A stretch of DNA of 64,000 nt, from NCBI GenBank assembly GCA_964520865.1, contig CAZFOY010000001.1, positions 1 through 64,000 on the forward strand, read 5' to 3'. The notes under the pieces are model-generated. The model ran no database searches. It was not told where the DNA came from and saw only the letters and a list, made by a program, of their open reading frames with translations. Below are positions 15,039-23,733 of this stretch, piece by piece; position 1 is the stretch's first letter, and every line of letters starts with the position of its first letter. The position numbers were made by a program, and so were the translations under genes. The DNA comes from CAVQCT01 sp964520865 (GTDB taxonomy: Bacteria; Zixibacteria; MSB-5A5; GN15; FEB-12).

Positions 15039-17180
15039 TCAGGCTTCCACGACCAGTTCGCTGATGAGCGCTTTGATGTCTTTCAAGTGGAACGGCTTCG
15101 GAAGGACGGCCTTGACCCCTTTGAGGGCGACTTCGTCCTGATTCAGCTGTGTACCCCAGCCGGTAATCATAGCGATCGGCATCTCCGGATCACTTGCATG
15201 AACCTCTCCGGCCAGGTCGAGACCGGACATTCCGGGCATTCCGAGATCGGTAATCATGAGGTCAAAACGCTGAGATCTGCACTGCTCAAGTGCGACGTAG
15301 CCGTCTTCGCAGGCGGTAATCTGGTGACCGTCGATTGTCAGCATATCGCTGAGGACCTCGCGAATCTGTTCATCGTCGTCGACCACGAGAATTTTGAGAC
15401 TGCCCAGTTTGCCCCGTTTGCGGGAAACATCGGAATCTTCGTTCGCGCTGTCTGCCTTCGGAATAACAAGCTTAAAGGTCGTTCCATTGACCTCATCGGA
15501 GGAAAGCTCCACCTTCCCGCCGTGCCTTACAGCGATGCCGTGGACAATCGCTAAGCCCATGCCGGCGCCGTTACTTCCTTTAGTCGTAAAGAACGGATAG
15601 AAAATCTTCTTGCGGATCGACTCCGGAATAACCGGACCCTTGTTCGTCACCGAAAGCGTGAAGTGCTTGCTCTCTTCCGATAACACAACTTCGACCGTTG
15701 TTCCGTTGATGGCGAAGTCAACGGCATTCTCAATGAGCTTTTCCATCAGCAGCGTGACATCCTCCGGCGCACCTTCGATCTCTGCGGACTCGACATAGCT
15801 CTTGATACTGACGCTCACGTTTTTCGGAACCGACGTACTCTTCCAACCGAGATCAGTCTTTTCGAAATACTCCTTCACGGCGACCATGAGATCGATCTTC
15901 TTGAGCTTCTTATTCTTGGCGCTGGTCGTAAACTCCTGTATGCGGCGGATTGTCTCCGCGCCTTCGAGCACCTGGGCTTCGATTTTGTTCAGGTCGCTGA
16001 TAATCCCGGCATCCTTCACCTTGAGCTTCATTAGCTGAATTCGACCGACGACGCCTCCGATCATATTGTTGAAATCGTGGGCAACGCCGGAAGTCATGTC
16101 AGCCAGGGCGGCCAGGCTTTCGAGATTCGCAAGTTGTCGGGATGACTTCTTCAGCAGTCGGTTCGCCCGGGTAAGGTTCTTCACCAGCAGGGCATCCTTG
16201 AGAATCATTTGAGAAAAGAGACAGTAAATTGACAGGAGTTCCCGGTCGTTCTGTGAAAGTTGTTTCTGCACGGTCGACCAGACGACAAGAACGTATTCCG
16301 AAGCGTTGTCGGTACACAGGTGGAATACGTAAACATAGGTGAACGGTCCGCCCACTCCCGTAGTAATGTCGTCGATAGCACCGGTACAAACGTCATTGTA
16401 CTCCGATTCGCGATAGAGGGTGGAGAGGCCATCCCTCAGCTTCTCTTTGAATCGGCGGTGATCGGGATCATTCGATGAATTCGATCCGGCTCTGAATTGG
16501 CCATTTTGCCTGTCTCGAATGAACAGCGACGATTCCGAGCGGGGACTCGCCTTCCTCAGGTGCCCGCACAATTCAATAACGAGATCCTCAAAATTCTGAT
16601 CCTTCACCGAAATCTCGAACATTGCTATCAGGTCCGACAGCCGCAGCGAGTAGTCGGTGAGTACCCGGGTCTCGTTCACGCTGTGCATTGTCGCCATAAG
16701 GAGCTTGAGCGCGTTGTCGATCAGCGCGGATTCGGTTTCGGACAGCCGGGTTGGGCCGGTCTCACCGCGCCAGTAGGCAACAAACAGAGCACGGAGTTCC
16801 CGGTTCTCGTAGCTCGGGCAGATGAATCGTCTCCGGAAGCCATGTCGAGCGGCGAAAACATCGTATTCCGGTCCCTCGGGGTCCGCTGCCGCAGTCACGT
16901 CCGTAAATTCTCTCTTTACCGTGGTTCCGTTCATGCCGGCTTCACGCCAGTGCAACTCGAGCGCCCCAATGTCCACCACTTTTGACTTCGACTCGCCGTG
17001 AAGCGCGATCGGAATAAGTGTCATCCCGTCTTCGGTCCGATAGAATACCGCCACGAAATCGGAGGTAAGTATTTTCGCCACAATAGCGGCGATCTCCTCC
17101 GTCTGGGCAATCACCGAGGAAAGTTTGCCCGCTTTGCGGTTATGCAGGTAGCTCTTTATAAGAAATGTCGATTCCGACAT
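15039..17180 (-). CDS. GAF-type hybrid histidine kinase with C-terminal receiver
   Basis: A 713-residue cytoplasmic protein. Residues about 1-165 and 175-330 are two GAF-like sensory modules; a helix leads to the dimerisation domain with MTSGVAHDFNNMIGG, putative phospho-acceptor His368; the ATPase domain follows with N box LIENAVDFA, KGPVIPESI and the G box GSNGAGMGLAIVHGIA (about 465-575); the C-terminal receiver (595-713) has VVDDDE, Asp645 in MITDLGMPG and LPKPF. All catalytic residues look present. No transmembrane segment is evident. It is the last of three tandem sensor genes, 8 bases after its neighbour, with AGGTG before the ATG. No DNA-binding output is encoded nearby, so the partner is unknown. 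Confidence 0.9.
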   Translation of the reverse strand: MSESTFLIKSYLHNRKAGKLSSVIAQTEEIAAIVAKILTSDFVAVFYRTEDGMTLIPIALHGESKSKVVDIGALELHWREAGMNGTTVKREFTDVTAAADPEGPEYDVFAARHGFRRRFICPSYENRELRALFVAYWRGETGPTRLSETESALIDNALKLLMATMHSVNETRVLTDYSLRLSDLIAMFEISVKDQNFEDLVIELCGHLRKASPRSESSLFIRDRQNGQFRAGSNSSNDPDHRRFKEKLRDGLSTLYRESEYNDVCTGAIDDITTGVGGPFTYVYVFHLCTDNASEYVLVVWSTVQKQLSQNDRELLSIYCLFSQMILKDALLVKNLTRANRLLKKSSRQLANLESLAALADMTSGVAHDFNNMIGGVVGRIQLMKLKVKDAGIISDLNKIEAQVLEGAETIRRIQEFTTSAKNKKLKKIDLMVAVKEYFEKTDLGWKSTSVPKNVSVSIKSYVESAEIEGAPEDVTLLMEKLIENAVDFAINGTTVEVVLSEESKHFTLSVTNKGPVIPESIRKKIFYPFFTTKGSNGAGMGLAIVHGIAVRHGGKVELSSDEVNGTTFKLVIPKADSANEDSDVSRKRGKLGSLKILVVDDDEQIREVLSDMLTIDGHQITACEDGYVALEQCRSQRFDLMITDLGMPGMSGLDLAGEVHASDPEMPIAMITGWGTQLNQDEVALKGVKAVLPKPFHLKDIKALISELVVEA

Positions 17181-17188
17181 GGATGCAC

Positions 17189-19336
17189 CTAAGGTTTTTT
17201 CACTTTGTGAGTGTTTGTGGTCTGTTGCGAGATTGGCTGTTCGGCCGCTTTCGAGATGCTGAGTTCGAACATCCGTTTGTCGGAAAGTTCTCCGGCAACG
17301 ATCGTTTTGCCGAGGGAGATCCCGCCGGACTCACCGGGCTGCGCACCTCCCAAACCGGGAGCGAACACCTTATGCAGGAAATCCTCAAGGTCAATATGCG
17401 GCAGAATCGATCGGTCAAACCGGATGACAAGACTATCGTGCCTTCCGTCACATCGGAGACAGAAATACAGCCTTCCCGAGCAGACGGCATGTTCCATGAT
17501 CGCGAGTATGATCGGAAGCACGACATCGTACACTTCGAGCACCGTGAAATTGAAATCGAGCAGGTTAGCCGAATGGCTTTCGAACTCGAGGACAACATTT
17601 TTGGTGTCCCTGATATGCCTTGCGTACCCGTGAGTAACTCTCGCCAACCGCTTCAACAGATCGGTGGCCGAAATATCACCTGAGAGCTTGTCGCCGGACA
17701 GAAGGCTCAAATCCCGAAGATTGTATACGCACTCCGTCGCGAGATCGGCCGCTCCGAGAACTCGCTCAATCCCTTTCAGTACGTCGTCGGTGTCGACATG
17801 GCAATCGTTCGAGCGGAGGTCTCCCGCAAGGATCTCGGCCTGACCGCAGACAACGGACATCTGGCTCAGAATATCGTGGAAATAGCCTCCGGACAGCTTT
17901 TCCACTGTCTCAAGGCGCCGCAATGTCGCCGTTCTTTCACCCTCGAATGCCGGGGTTGCGGGAACGGCACCAGATCGGGTGTTCTGGCGATGGCGCTGGT
18001 AATGGCGGACGAACTGTGCCACCCGACTGAGGAAGTCTCGTAGTCCGCAGAGATAGTCACCTTCAACCGGCGCGCCGATTCCGAGGATATCCATCTCCCC
18101 TCCGAAATCACCCGGGAGAGCGAAATATATTTCTGATTTCACGTTATCCATGTAGAAGGCCTTGGCCAGAGCGACATCGGAAATTTCCTGTGAAGCACGC
18201 TGGATACAGTGGAACCGTTCTTTCTTCAGGGCTTCGCGTACCTTCTCGGGTATGGTGTCGGGTGAAATTGGCTCTACTTCGAAGTCATCTCCCGTCTTAT
18301 TTCGCACCACGTGACCTGCCCTCGTCCCCTCGACCAGTATCAATCGCGAGAGCGACATCTGCCCGGTCAGAAGGGCAAACAGCTCAGGAAGGATCTCCTC
18401 AAGGGAAATCGTTTTGTTTGTATTTCCTACAAACTCGCCGTAGAGGCCGAGAATATCTCCGGATCTCACGAATTGTGAGTCTGACAGGCTCGAAGCGAAT
18501 CGCGCCAGATCTTCGATGCGGCGAAGATCGGCGTAGCTGATGTCGGCGCCTACGATCATAGTGATCAGGTATTCGGTCAGGGCCGACTTCGAACCGGGGT
18601 GCACGAATCTGAAGTACGGCGGCGCGTTCAGAAATGCCGGATGCGGCGGAAGCAGATCGGCCGGACCGAAGAAGTGGCGTTGACGCATCTGGGCCTGCCA
18701 TTGTTGAGCCGTTGATATCTTCAACTCACCGGGAAGCTGATCGAATTTGGCAAGGTCTCCCGATACCAGTCGAAGGGTATAAACGCCGTCCCGGCTATAA
18801 TACAGACCGGCGCAACTGCCCTCGCAGGTCTGGGTCAGCAGGTTCAGAAAATGATGGGCGAATGATTCGAAAGAACTCTCCGGACGGAACAAAGTCTGCA
18901 GGAATGGCTCGACCGAGTCAACCGCGCTCATCTCAAGATTTTCCTGATAGGTTTCGAGACTTCCCATCATGATCTCTTTTACTTCGCCGGAAAGGCGGAG
19001 GGGGCGACTGGACCGGTTGGCAATAATGCCGCGTACCATTCCTTTCATCAAAATCGGGTATAACGTGACGTCGTCGATCTCGACCGAATCCGACCCAAGA
19101 TAAGTGTGTTGGGGATTTCTTCCGGCGACTATCAGATTCTGGCGAATCGAGAAGACCTGGTCGAGTGGAATGTAGAGCCAGGAATTTTCGAAAGTGTCGC
19201 TGTCCGCTTCAAGAGAGACTCGGCGAAACATCTGGCTCAGTCCGGTGGAAACGTAAAGCTCCGCCGAATCCGGCAAAACGACGTCGTGCAGGTCCCCTTT
19301 CAGTACACCGATCTCATGCGTTGTCAATAATCTCAT
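17189..19336 (-). CDS. Degenerate histidine-kinase-like GAF sensor
   Basis: A 715-residue soluble protein. Two or three GAF-like regions occupy roughly residues 1-460 (for example SCAGLYYSRDGVYTLRLVSG and the later LSRLILVEGTRAGHVV). A helix then carries LSGGYFHDILSQMSVVCG, which aligns with the His-box of the downstream kinase and keeps a His-Asp pair. The following ATPase-like region is eroded: the N box position reads ILAIMEHAV without the Asn, and the glycine box reads GGISLGKTIVAGE. I therefore expect no normal kinase activity. It sits between two related sensors, 28 bases after one and 8 before the other. Possible regulator or scaffold of the active kinase; function inferred only from context. 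Confidence 0.8.
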   Translation of the reverse strand: MRLLTTHEIGVLKGDLHDVVLPDSAELYVSTGLSQMFRRVSLEADSDTFENSWLYIPLDQVFSIRQNLIVAGRNPQHTYLGSDSVEIDDVTLYPILMKGMVRGIIANRSSRPLRLSGEVKEIMMGSLETYQENLEMSAVDSVEPFLQTLFRPESSFESFAHHFLNLLTQTCEGSCAGLYYSRDGVYTLRLVSGDLAKFDQLPGELKISTAQQWQAQMRQRHFFGPADLLPPHPAFLNAPPYFRFVHPGSKSALTEYLITMIVGADISYADLRRIEDLARFASSLSDSQFVRSGDILGLYGEFVGNTNKTISLEEILPELFALLTGQMSLSRLILVEGTRAGHVVRNKTGDDFEVEPISPDTIPEKVREALKKERFHCIQRASQEISDVALAKAFYMDNVKSEIYFALPGDFGGEMDILGIGAPVEGDYLCGLRDFLSRVAQFVRHYQRHRQNTRSGAVPATPAFEGERTATLRRLETVEKLSGGYFHDILSQMSVVCGQAEILAGDLRSNDCHVDTDDVLKGIERVLGAADLATECVYNLRDLSLLSGDKLSGDISATDLLKRLARVTHGYARHIRDTKNVVLEFESHSANLLDFNFTVLEVYDVVLPIILAIMEHAVCSGRLYFCLRCDGRHDSLVIRFDRSILPHIDLEDFLHKVFAPGLGGAQPGESGGISLGKTIVAGELSDKRMFELSISKAAEQPISQQTTNTHKVKKP

Positions 19337-19364
19337 CTTGGTGCAGTGTCCTGTCGCAATTGTG

Positions 19365-21377
19365 CTACGGCGCCACGTAATCAGTCAGTCGCTTGACCGA
19401 CCGATCGATGATCGATAGACATTTCTCCATACTGCCTGAAATGGTCGTGCCATTCTTCTCTCTGATGTACTCGACCGAACCGGCGATACCCGCCAGCGAT
19501 GACCGAATACGGTTGCGCAGGTCGGAGTTTGTCGATATCACTTTGTTTGCATATTCACTTGCCTCCCCTGTCTCATCACTCAGTACCAGCCTGCTCAATC
19601 TCATGCCAAGGGTAGCTGTCACTGTTTCGACGAATCGCAAGGACTCGGCCGAAATCGCTTCTCGATTAGCCGCGGCGACAAGAACTGCCCCTACGGTTCT
19701 TCGATTGAGCTGTATCGGTACCAGTAGTCCGAATGTCATTTCCGCAACGAATATCTGACTGGCTTCGACCGCCGTAATCATGCGCTCCGGATCGTTCTGA
19801 TCGATTGCCATGGAACGCCCTGTTTCGAGAACGGCGCTGAGGCCCGGCATCAGCGACAGAATCAGGGATCCGTTGTCCGGGATAACCGGCTCAGCCGATT
19901 GGGTGAGACACAGGGCGCGTGAAGTCACGAACCCTTCATCGGCATCCTTCGTCACGATGCGTACGGCATCTGCCTTGAGTTCACGGCCGATGAAAGCCGC
20001 CACGGTGCCGAGAAACTCAACCGTCGGACGGTCATCGGCACTCGCCCTGACGAGACCCTCGAACTTTTCCGACCGGGCGCGCGCCGCCTCTATCTGGCGG
20101 GACAGATCTTCGCGGCTGAGCCTATCCGTCAGCACTTCTGAAAACATGCCAAGGTACGCTGACTGTTTCGGTGACAGCCTGAGCAAATCATCGCGACCAA
20201 GCAGGATTGTCCCTCGTGAAGAGCCCGCTGATTCTTCTGTCGAAATCACGACCAGGGTTCTGATATCGCCGGCTCGAAGTATCTGGCAGCCCGTCAGTTC
20301 CTTCCGGGAAGTTACGTCGATTGCTGAGACATTAACTCCTTTCGGAAGACAGTTCGTTACCGACGCAACGTCGTTCAACGAGACGTTCTTTTCGCTCAAG
20401 AGAGCAAGATTGTCCCCCAGGGTATGACGCTCCGTGCCGCCGTCGGCGAATTCTACGACGAGTTGCATGATGCCGAAGTCGACAATACGTCTCAGGTTTT
20501 CGGCGAAAGTCGTCATGGCAGATTTGATATCGCTGTCTCCAGCAACTGCTTTTCCGAGGCTTTCGCGCTCACGCAACAATTCGGCGTCGAATGCCCGCCG
20601 GGCCTCAGACCGCTCAAGCGCGATCTGGTCGGCGATGATATCAGCCGCTAATTTCAGAATTGTTCTGTCCTCGTCTTGCAACTGCTCGTCGGCTTTGGTC
20701 CAAAGCACAAAGAGGGCCGAAGGTTTCGTGCCTACCGAAACCGGTATCAGTTCACTCGGAGGAGTCGAATCTCCGTCGGTGAGCGAGCCGGGAGCAACAT
20801 GTTTCAGGTCGCCGTTGGCGAGAGTCGATTGGATGGCGTCGTCAAGGACCGGCATGCGGCAATCTTCTGCGTCGATCGGGCGCTCCGAAGCTATCAGTCT
20901 CACGGCACCGGTGGTCTGAGATATGGCGTACACCTGCCCGCATTGAAGCTGATAGTCCGAGATCATGTGGGCGAGCGATTTCTCAAGCACTACGGGAATT
21001 CGCGATTCGACCCGCACCAGTTGTCTCAGTTGCTTGAGCAATTCCAAGCGCTGGACCCGTTCGAAATTGAACTGGCGGCTCTTGCGTGCGATCGGAAGCC
21101 ATGACGACATTCCGGATACAAGGAGTGTCGCGCCGGTAAGTACGAAAGTCCAGTAAGTCAATCTGAAGAACAACGGCTCCGCGAGAAACGGGATACTCAC
21201 GAGCATCGCTTGTTCATAATAGATCCTCAGGAGTGATGCGAAATTCAGTATCACCAGTCCGGCTGCAATATTGCGATATCCTTCACCGTGTATCCCGATC
21301 AATTGCTTTCGCCGTGCGGCCACGGCTGCCAGAGATATGAATAAAGCGAACGTTATGACGTAATCGTGGACTGGCAT
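19365..21377 (-). CDS. Membrane-anchored triple-GAF sensor with a truncated, His-less dimerisation domain
   Basis: A 670-residue protein. Three hydrophobic helices (about residues 5-20, 36-55, 70-92) anchor it in the inner membrane; three GAF-like modules follow (about 115-255, 275-420, 445-610; for example IPVVLEKSLAHMISDYQLQC and FGLLVPIQLNRRTVGAVLVA). The C-terminus holds two helices, RNRIRSSLAGIAGSVEYI and CLSIIDRSVKRLTDYV, that resemble a kinase dimerisation domain but with the His position replaced (Asn in my by-eye alignment) and no ATPase domain. First gene of the three-sensor operon, with GGGAG before the ATG. It may sense a ligand at the membrane and act on the other two proteins; this is inference. 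Confidence 0.8.
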   Translation of the reverse strand: MPVHDYVITFALFISLAAVAARRKQLIGIHGEGYRNIAAGLVILNFASLLRIYYEQAMLVSIPFLAEPLFFRLTYWTFVLTGATLLVSGMSSWLPIARKSRQFNFERVQRLELLKQLRQLVRVESRIPVVLEKSLAHMISDYQLQCGQVYAISQTTGAVRLIASERPIDAEDCRMPVLDDAIQSTLANGDLKHVAPGSLTDGDSTPPSELIPVSVGTKPSALFVLWTKADEQLQDEDRTILKLAADIIADQIALERSEARRAFDAELLRERESLGKAVAGDSDIKSAMTTFAENLRRIVDFGIMQLVVEFADGGTERHTLGDNLALLSEKNVSLNDVASVTNCLPKGVNVSAIDVTSRKELTGCQILRAGDIRTLVVISTEESAGSSRGTILLGRDDLLRLSPKQSAYLGMFSEVLTDRLSREDLSRQIEAARARSEKFEGLVRASADDRPTVEFLGTVAAFIGRELKADAVRIVTKDADEGFVTSRALCLTQSAEPVIPDNGSLILSLMPGLSAVLETGRSMAIDQNDPERMITAVEASQIFVAEMTFGLLVPIQLNRRTVGAVLVAAANREAISAESLRFVETVTATLGMRLSRLVLSDETGEASEYANKVISTNSDLRNRIRSSLAGIAGSVEYIREKNGTTISGSMEKCLSIIDRSVKRLTDYVAP

Positions 21378-21649
21378 ACAGCATGCTCCCGTTCTGACGC
21401 TAAGTTATTACCGTTGTGAAGATTATCGGCAAATCCGGAGAAACTCTTAGGGGTCGAAGTATAGGTCAGATCCAATATCGGATCGGTTTCTCGCCATAGT
21501 TTTCATCAGATAAATCGACCCCGACAACGTGAAGGGAAGCACAAGCCGCTGAGATACAAGCAGTTAACGCGAAACAGGCGGGCGGCACCGGGGTTGCTGC
21601 AGATTCAGCGGAAGACAAGAGCAACTCGAACTCTGCGCAGGGAGGACTT

Positions 21650-22390
21650 ATGAGCATTCGCAAGTCACTCGTTTTTACTCTCCTGGCCGTGTTTACCGCC
21701 GCCGGCGGCTGGCTCGGCTGTTCTAACGATTCGATCGTCACTTATGTCGACGGGAACCAGACGATAAATCCGACCTCAGATGCATCGCTCTATTTCCCGG
21801 CCGACGAAGGTTACGTTACGCAATACAGTATCAAGAACACCGACGGCACGACCGATCAGATCACGTTCACGATGGGCAAGAGTGCCGACGTTAAGGGTCA
21901 GCCGGCACGAGTGTGGGTGGCCTCTAAAGACCATCTGACCGACAGCAGCTACATCCGTATCACGTCAGACGCCGTATATTTCTTTGACAACGCCGGCTCG
22001 ACCGGCGAAAAGGTTCTTCAACTGCCGTTGCGCGTCGGATCCTACTGGTCAAGATATCCGGAGTCGGGGACCTACACCTACGGCGATGACTATACGGACA
22101 TCATCACCGGAAAAGAGGATTCTACCGGCGGATCCGGAGCGAAGAAGTTGTATCCCACTGAGGGTTCCTCGACGATGGTAGTCGAAAAGATCGAAGCGAT
22201 CAAACTCGACAACGGCGCCTATTACAGCAGTGCCGTTCGAATCTCGAACGACGGGGTCGAGTCCGGCACAAAGAACTACTACTGGTTCGTTCCGAAAATC
22301 GGACTGGTGAAGTATGTGCTGGGAACGGTCGAAGGAGGCTACTCAATCGGCGAAGTCGTAGGTCAGCTTCAGCAGTATTACACCAAATAA
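21650..22390 (+). CDS. Exported lipoprotein of unknown function
   Basis: A 246-residue protein with an export signal MSIRKSLVFTLLAVFTAAGG and a Cys at residue 24 (WLGC), a slightly atypical lipobox with Trp at -3. The mature part is rich in Tyr, Ser, Thr and Gly and predicted beta: SLYFPADEGYVTQYSIKN, VLQLPLRVGSYWSRYPESG, YYWFVPKIGLVKYVLG. This resembles the many small single-domain beta lipoproteins found in FCB genomes, but I cannot name a family. An excellent AGGGAGGA precedes the ATG. It is a monocistronic plus-strand gene between minus-strand operons and ends in an intrinsic terminator. Confidence 0.75.
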   Translation: MSIRKSLVFTLLAVFTAAGGWLGCSNDSIVTYVDGNQTINPTSDASLYFPADEGYVTQYSIKNTDGTTDQITFTMGKSADVKGQPARVWVASKDHLTDSSYIRITSDAVYFFDNAGSTGEKVLQLPLRVGSYWSRYPESGTYTYGDDYTDIITGKEDSTGGSGAKKLYPTEGSSTMVVEKIEAIKLDNGAYYSSAVRISNDGVESGTKNYYWFVPKIGLVKYVLGTVEGGYSIGEVVGQLQQYYTK

Positions 22391-22415
22391 CTCCTAATGC
22401 GTTTCATTTTCAGAG

Positions 22416-22440
22416 ACCGGACTGCAAGGTCCGGTTTTTT
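22416..22440 (+). terminator. Intrinsic terminator of the lipoprotein gene
   Basis: A perfect seven-base stem (ACCGGAC against GTCCGGT) with a TGCAAG loop is followed by an uninterrupted T run. It lies 26 bases after the lipoprotein stop codon. The opposite strand lacks a U-tract on its exit side, so it should act mainly on the plus strand. Confidence 0.85.
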
Positions 22441-23096
22441 TATTTGGAGAAGAGTGAGAGATTGCCTACGCGCTGCGTATTCTTGAAATGAACTTTGGCG
22501 ATTTTGAGCAGGATTTCGGGTCCGAATTTTCGAACAAGCTTCCTCCCGGCTTCGTCCACGTGAGCGGCCGCACCCCGGGGAAGTTCAAAGTCAAGTTCGT
22601 TCGACAGAGCGTCCATCTCGTTCATGAATCTCGCCCTTGCAAGGATCGAAGCTGCGGCTACCTGGATGATTGATTCGCCGCGCACGATCTGCTCCAGACG
22701 GATCTCTTGCCCTTTTCGACGAAGGGCGTTCTCGATCAGCTCCGTTTTGCCGAACTTATCGGATATCGCCATGTCTGCCGGATGCTCCCGCACCAATTCA
22801 TCGATAGCCCGGGCATGCCCCTCGGCAAGCATGACATTCAGATTCCTGGTTTCCTTGTGCAGCTGATTGTACTGGGAGGGAGAAATGACTATGACCGCGT
22901 GGGGGAAGTCTTCCCGAATCCGATCATCCAATTCCATGATCCGCTTCGGCGACAACGTCTTTCCATCGCGAACTCCGATGCTTTGCAGTAACCCGGTATC
23001 CGATTCATCGGCCAACAAAGATGCAATCACGAGCGGGCCGAAGTAATCTCCTTTGCCGGATTCGTCGACACCGACAACTCTACCGGCAGGCGTCAT
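22440..23096 (-). CDS. rnhC: Ribonuclease HIII-type RNase H, lacking the N-terminal domain
   Basis: A 218-residue RNase H. The N-terminal VVGVDESGKGDYFGPLVIA is the diagnostic RNase HIII active-site motif (Asp-Glu followed by GKGDYFGP), with ISDKFGKTE and ARARFMNEMD supplying further acidic residues. It degrades RNA in RNA-DNA hybrids. Canonical HIII enzymes are about 300 residues and begin with a TATA-binding-like substrate domain; here the catalytic domain starts at residue 7, so that domain is missing. The ATG is 3 bases after the efp stop, and no upstream in-frame extension is possible without reading into efp. An HII-like assignment is the alternative. Confidence 0.85.
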   Translation of the reverse strand: MTPAGRVVGVDESGKGDYFGPLVIASLLADESDTGLLQSIGVRDGKTLSPKRIMELDDRIREDFPHAVIVISPSQYNQLHKETRNLNVMLAEGHARAIDELVREHPADMAISDKFGKTELIENALRRKGQEIRLEQIVRGESIIQVAAASILARARFMNEMDALSNELDFELPRGAAAHVDEAGRKLVRKFGPEILLKIAKVHFKNTQRVGNLSLFSK

Positions 23097-23099
23097 CGG

Positions 23100-23660
23100 C
23101 TAATTTGCCCGCTCGAGGTACTCACCGGTGCGTGTATCTACTTTGAGCTTATCCCCTTCTTTGACGAAAGGCGGTACCTTGACGACAAGTCCGCTAGAAA
23201 GGGTAGCCGGCTTGGTCACGTTGCTAACCGTGTCGCCCTTGACAACCGGTTCGGTTGACACTACCTCAAGGATGACCGATGCCGGCAGGTCAACTGAGAT
23301 CGCTTCATTGTCGAGGAAAAGCACCTTGTAGTCGCTGTTTTCGATGAGGTACCATTTGGCGTCTCCGAGGTTATCGGCAGGAATGGTCAGTTGCTCGAAT
23401 GTGGCAGTATCCATAAACACGAACTCGCCGGTATTCTCATACAGATACTGCATATTCCGGGATTCCATGTCCGGCGGCTTGAACGAGTCATTGCTCGAGA
23501 AGACTTTTTCGACTACCGCACCCGTTTTGATATGTTTAAGCTTGGTGCGGATATTCGCTTTTCCGCGGCCCATTTTAAAATGTTGATACTCAACCACATA
23601 GTACGGTTGATCATCAACGATAATGCGGAGGCCTTTGCGAAAATCAGACACTGAATACAT
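23100..23660 (-). CDS. efp: Translation elongation factor P (Arg-tip variant)
   Basis: A 186-residue EF-P with three OB-like domains, relieving ribosome stalling at polyproline. It begins MYSVSDFRKGLRIIVDDQP and ends with VKEGDKLKVDTRTGEYLERA, as the family does. The start at 23660 is fixed by a strong AGGAGG 6 bases upstream and by the family N-terminus. The tip loop reads FKMGRGKAN: the residue matching E. coli Lys34 is Arg32. Arg at this site is rhamnosylated in Pseudomonas and Neisseria by EarP; neither EarP nor EpmA/B is in the window. Followed by rnhC after 3 bases. Confidence 0.96.
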   Translation of the reverse strand: MYSVSDFRKGLRIIVDDQPYYVVEYQHFKMGRGKANIRTKLKHIKTGAVVEKVFSSNDSFKPPDMESRNMQYLYENTGEFVFMDTATFEQLTIPADNLGDAKWYLIENSDYKVLFLDNEAISVDLPASVILEVVSTEPVVKGDTVSNVTKPATLSSGLVVKVPPFVKEGDKLKVDTRTGEYLERAN

Positions 23661-23733
23661 AAATCCTCCTGTAAAATCGAGCCCAAATATAATACAAAAC
23701 AGGCTCAACCCAAGATATTTTTTGTACGTCTGA

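Noticed and set aside
19810..20427. Long Ser/Arg-rich plus-strand frame of 205 codons
   Set aside because: Antisense to the triple-GAF sensor; composition is typical of shadow frames.
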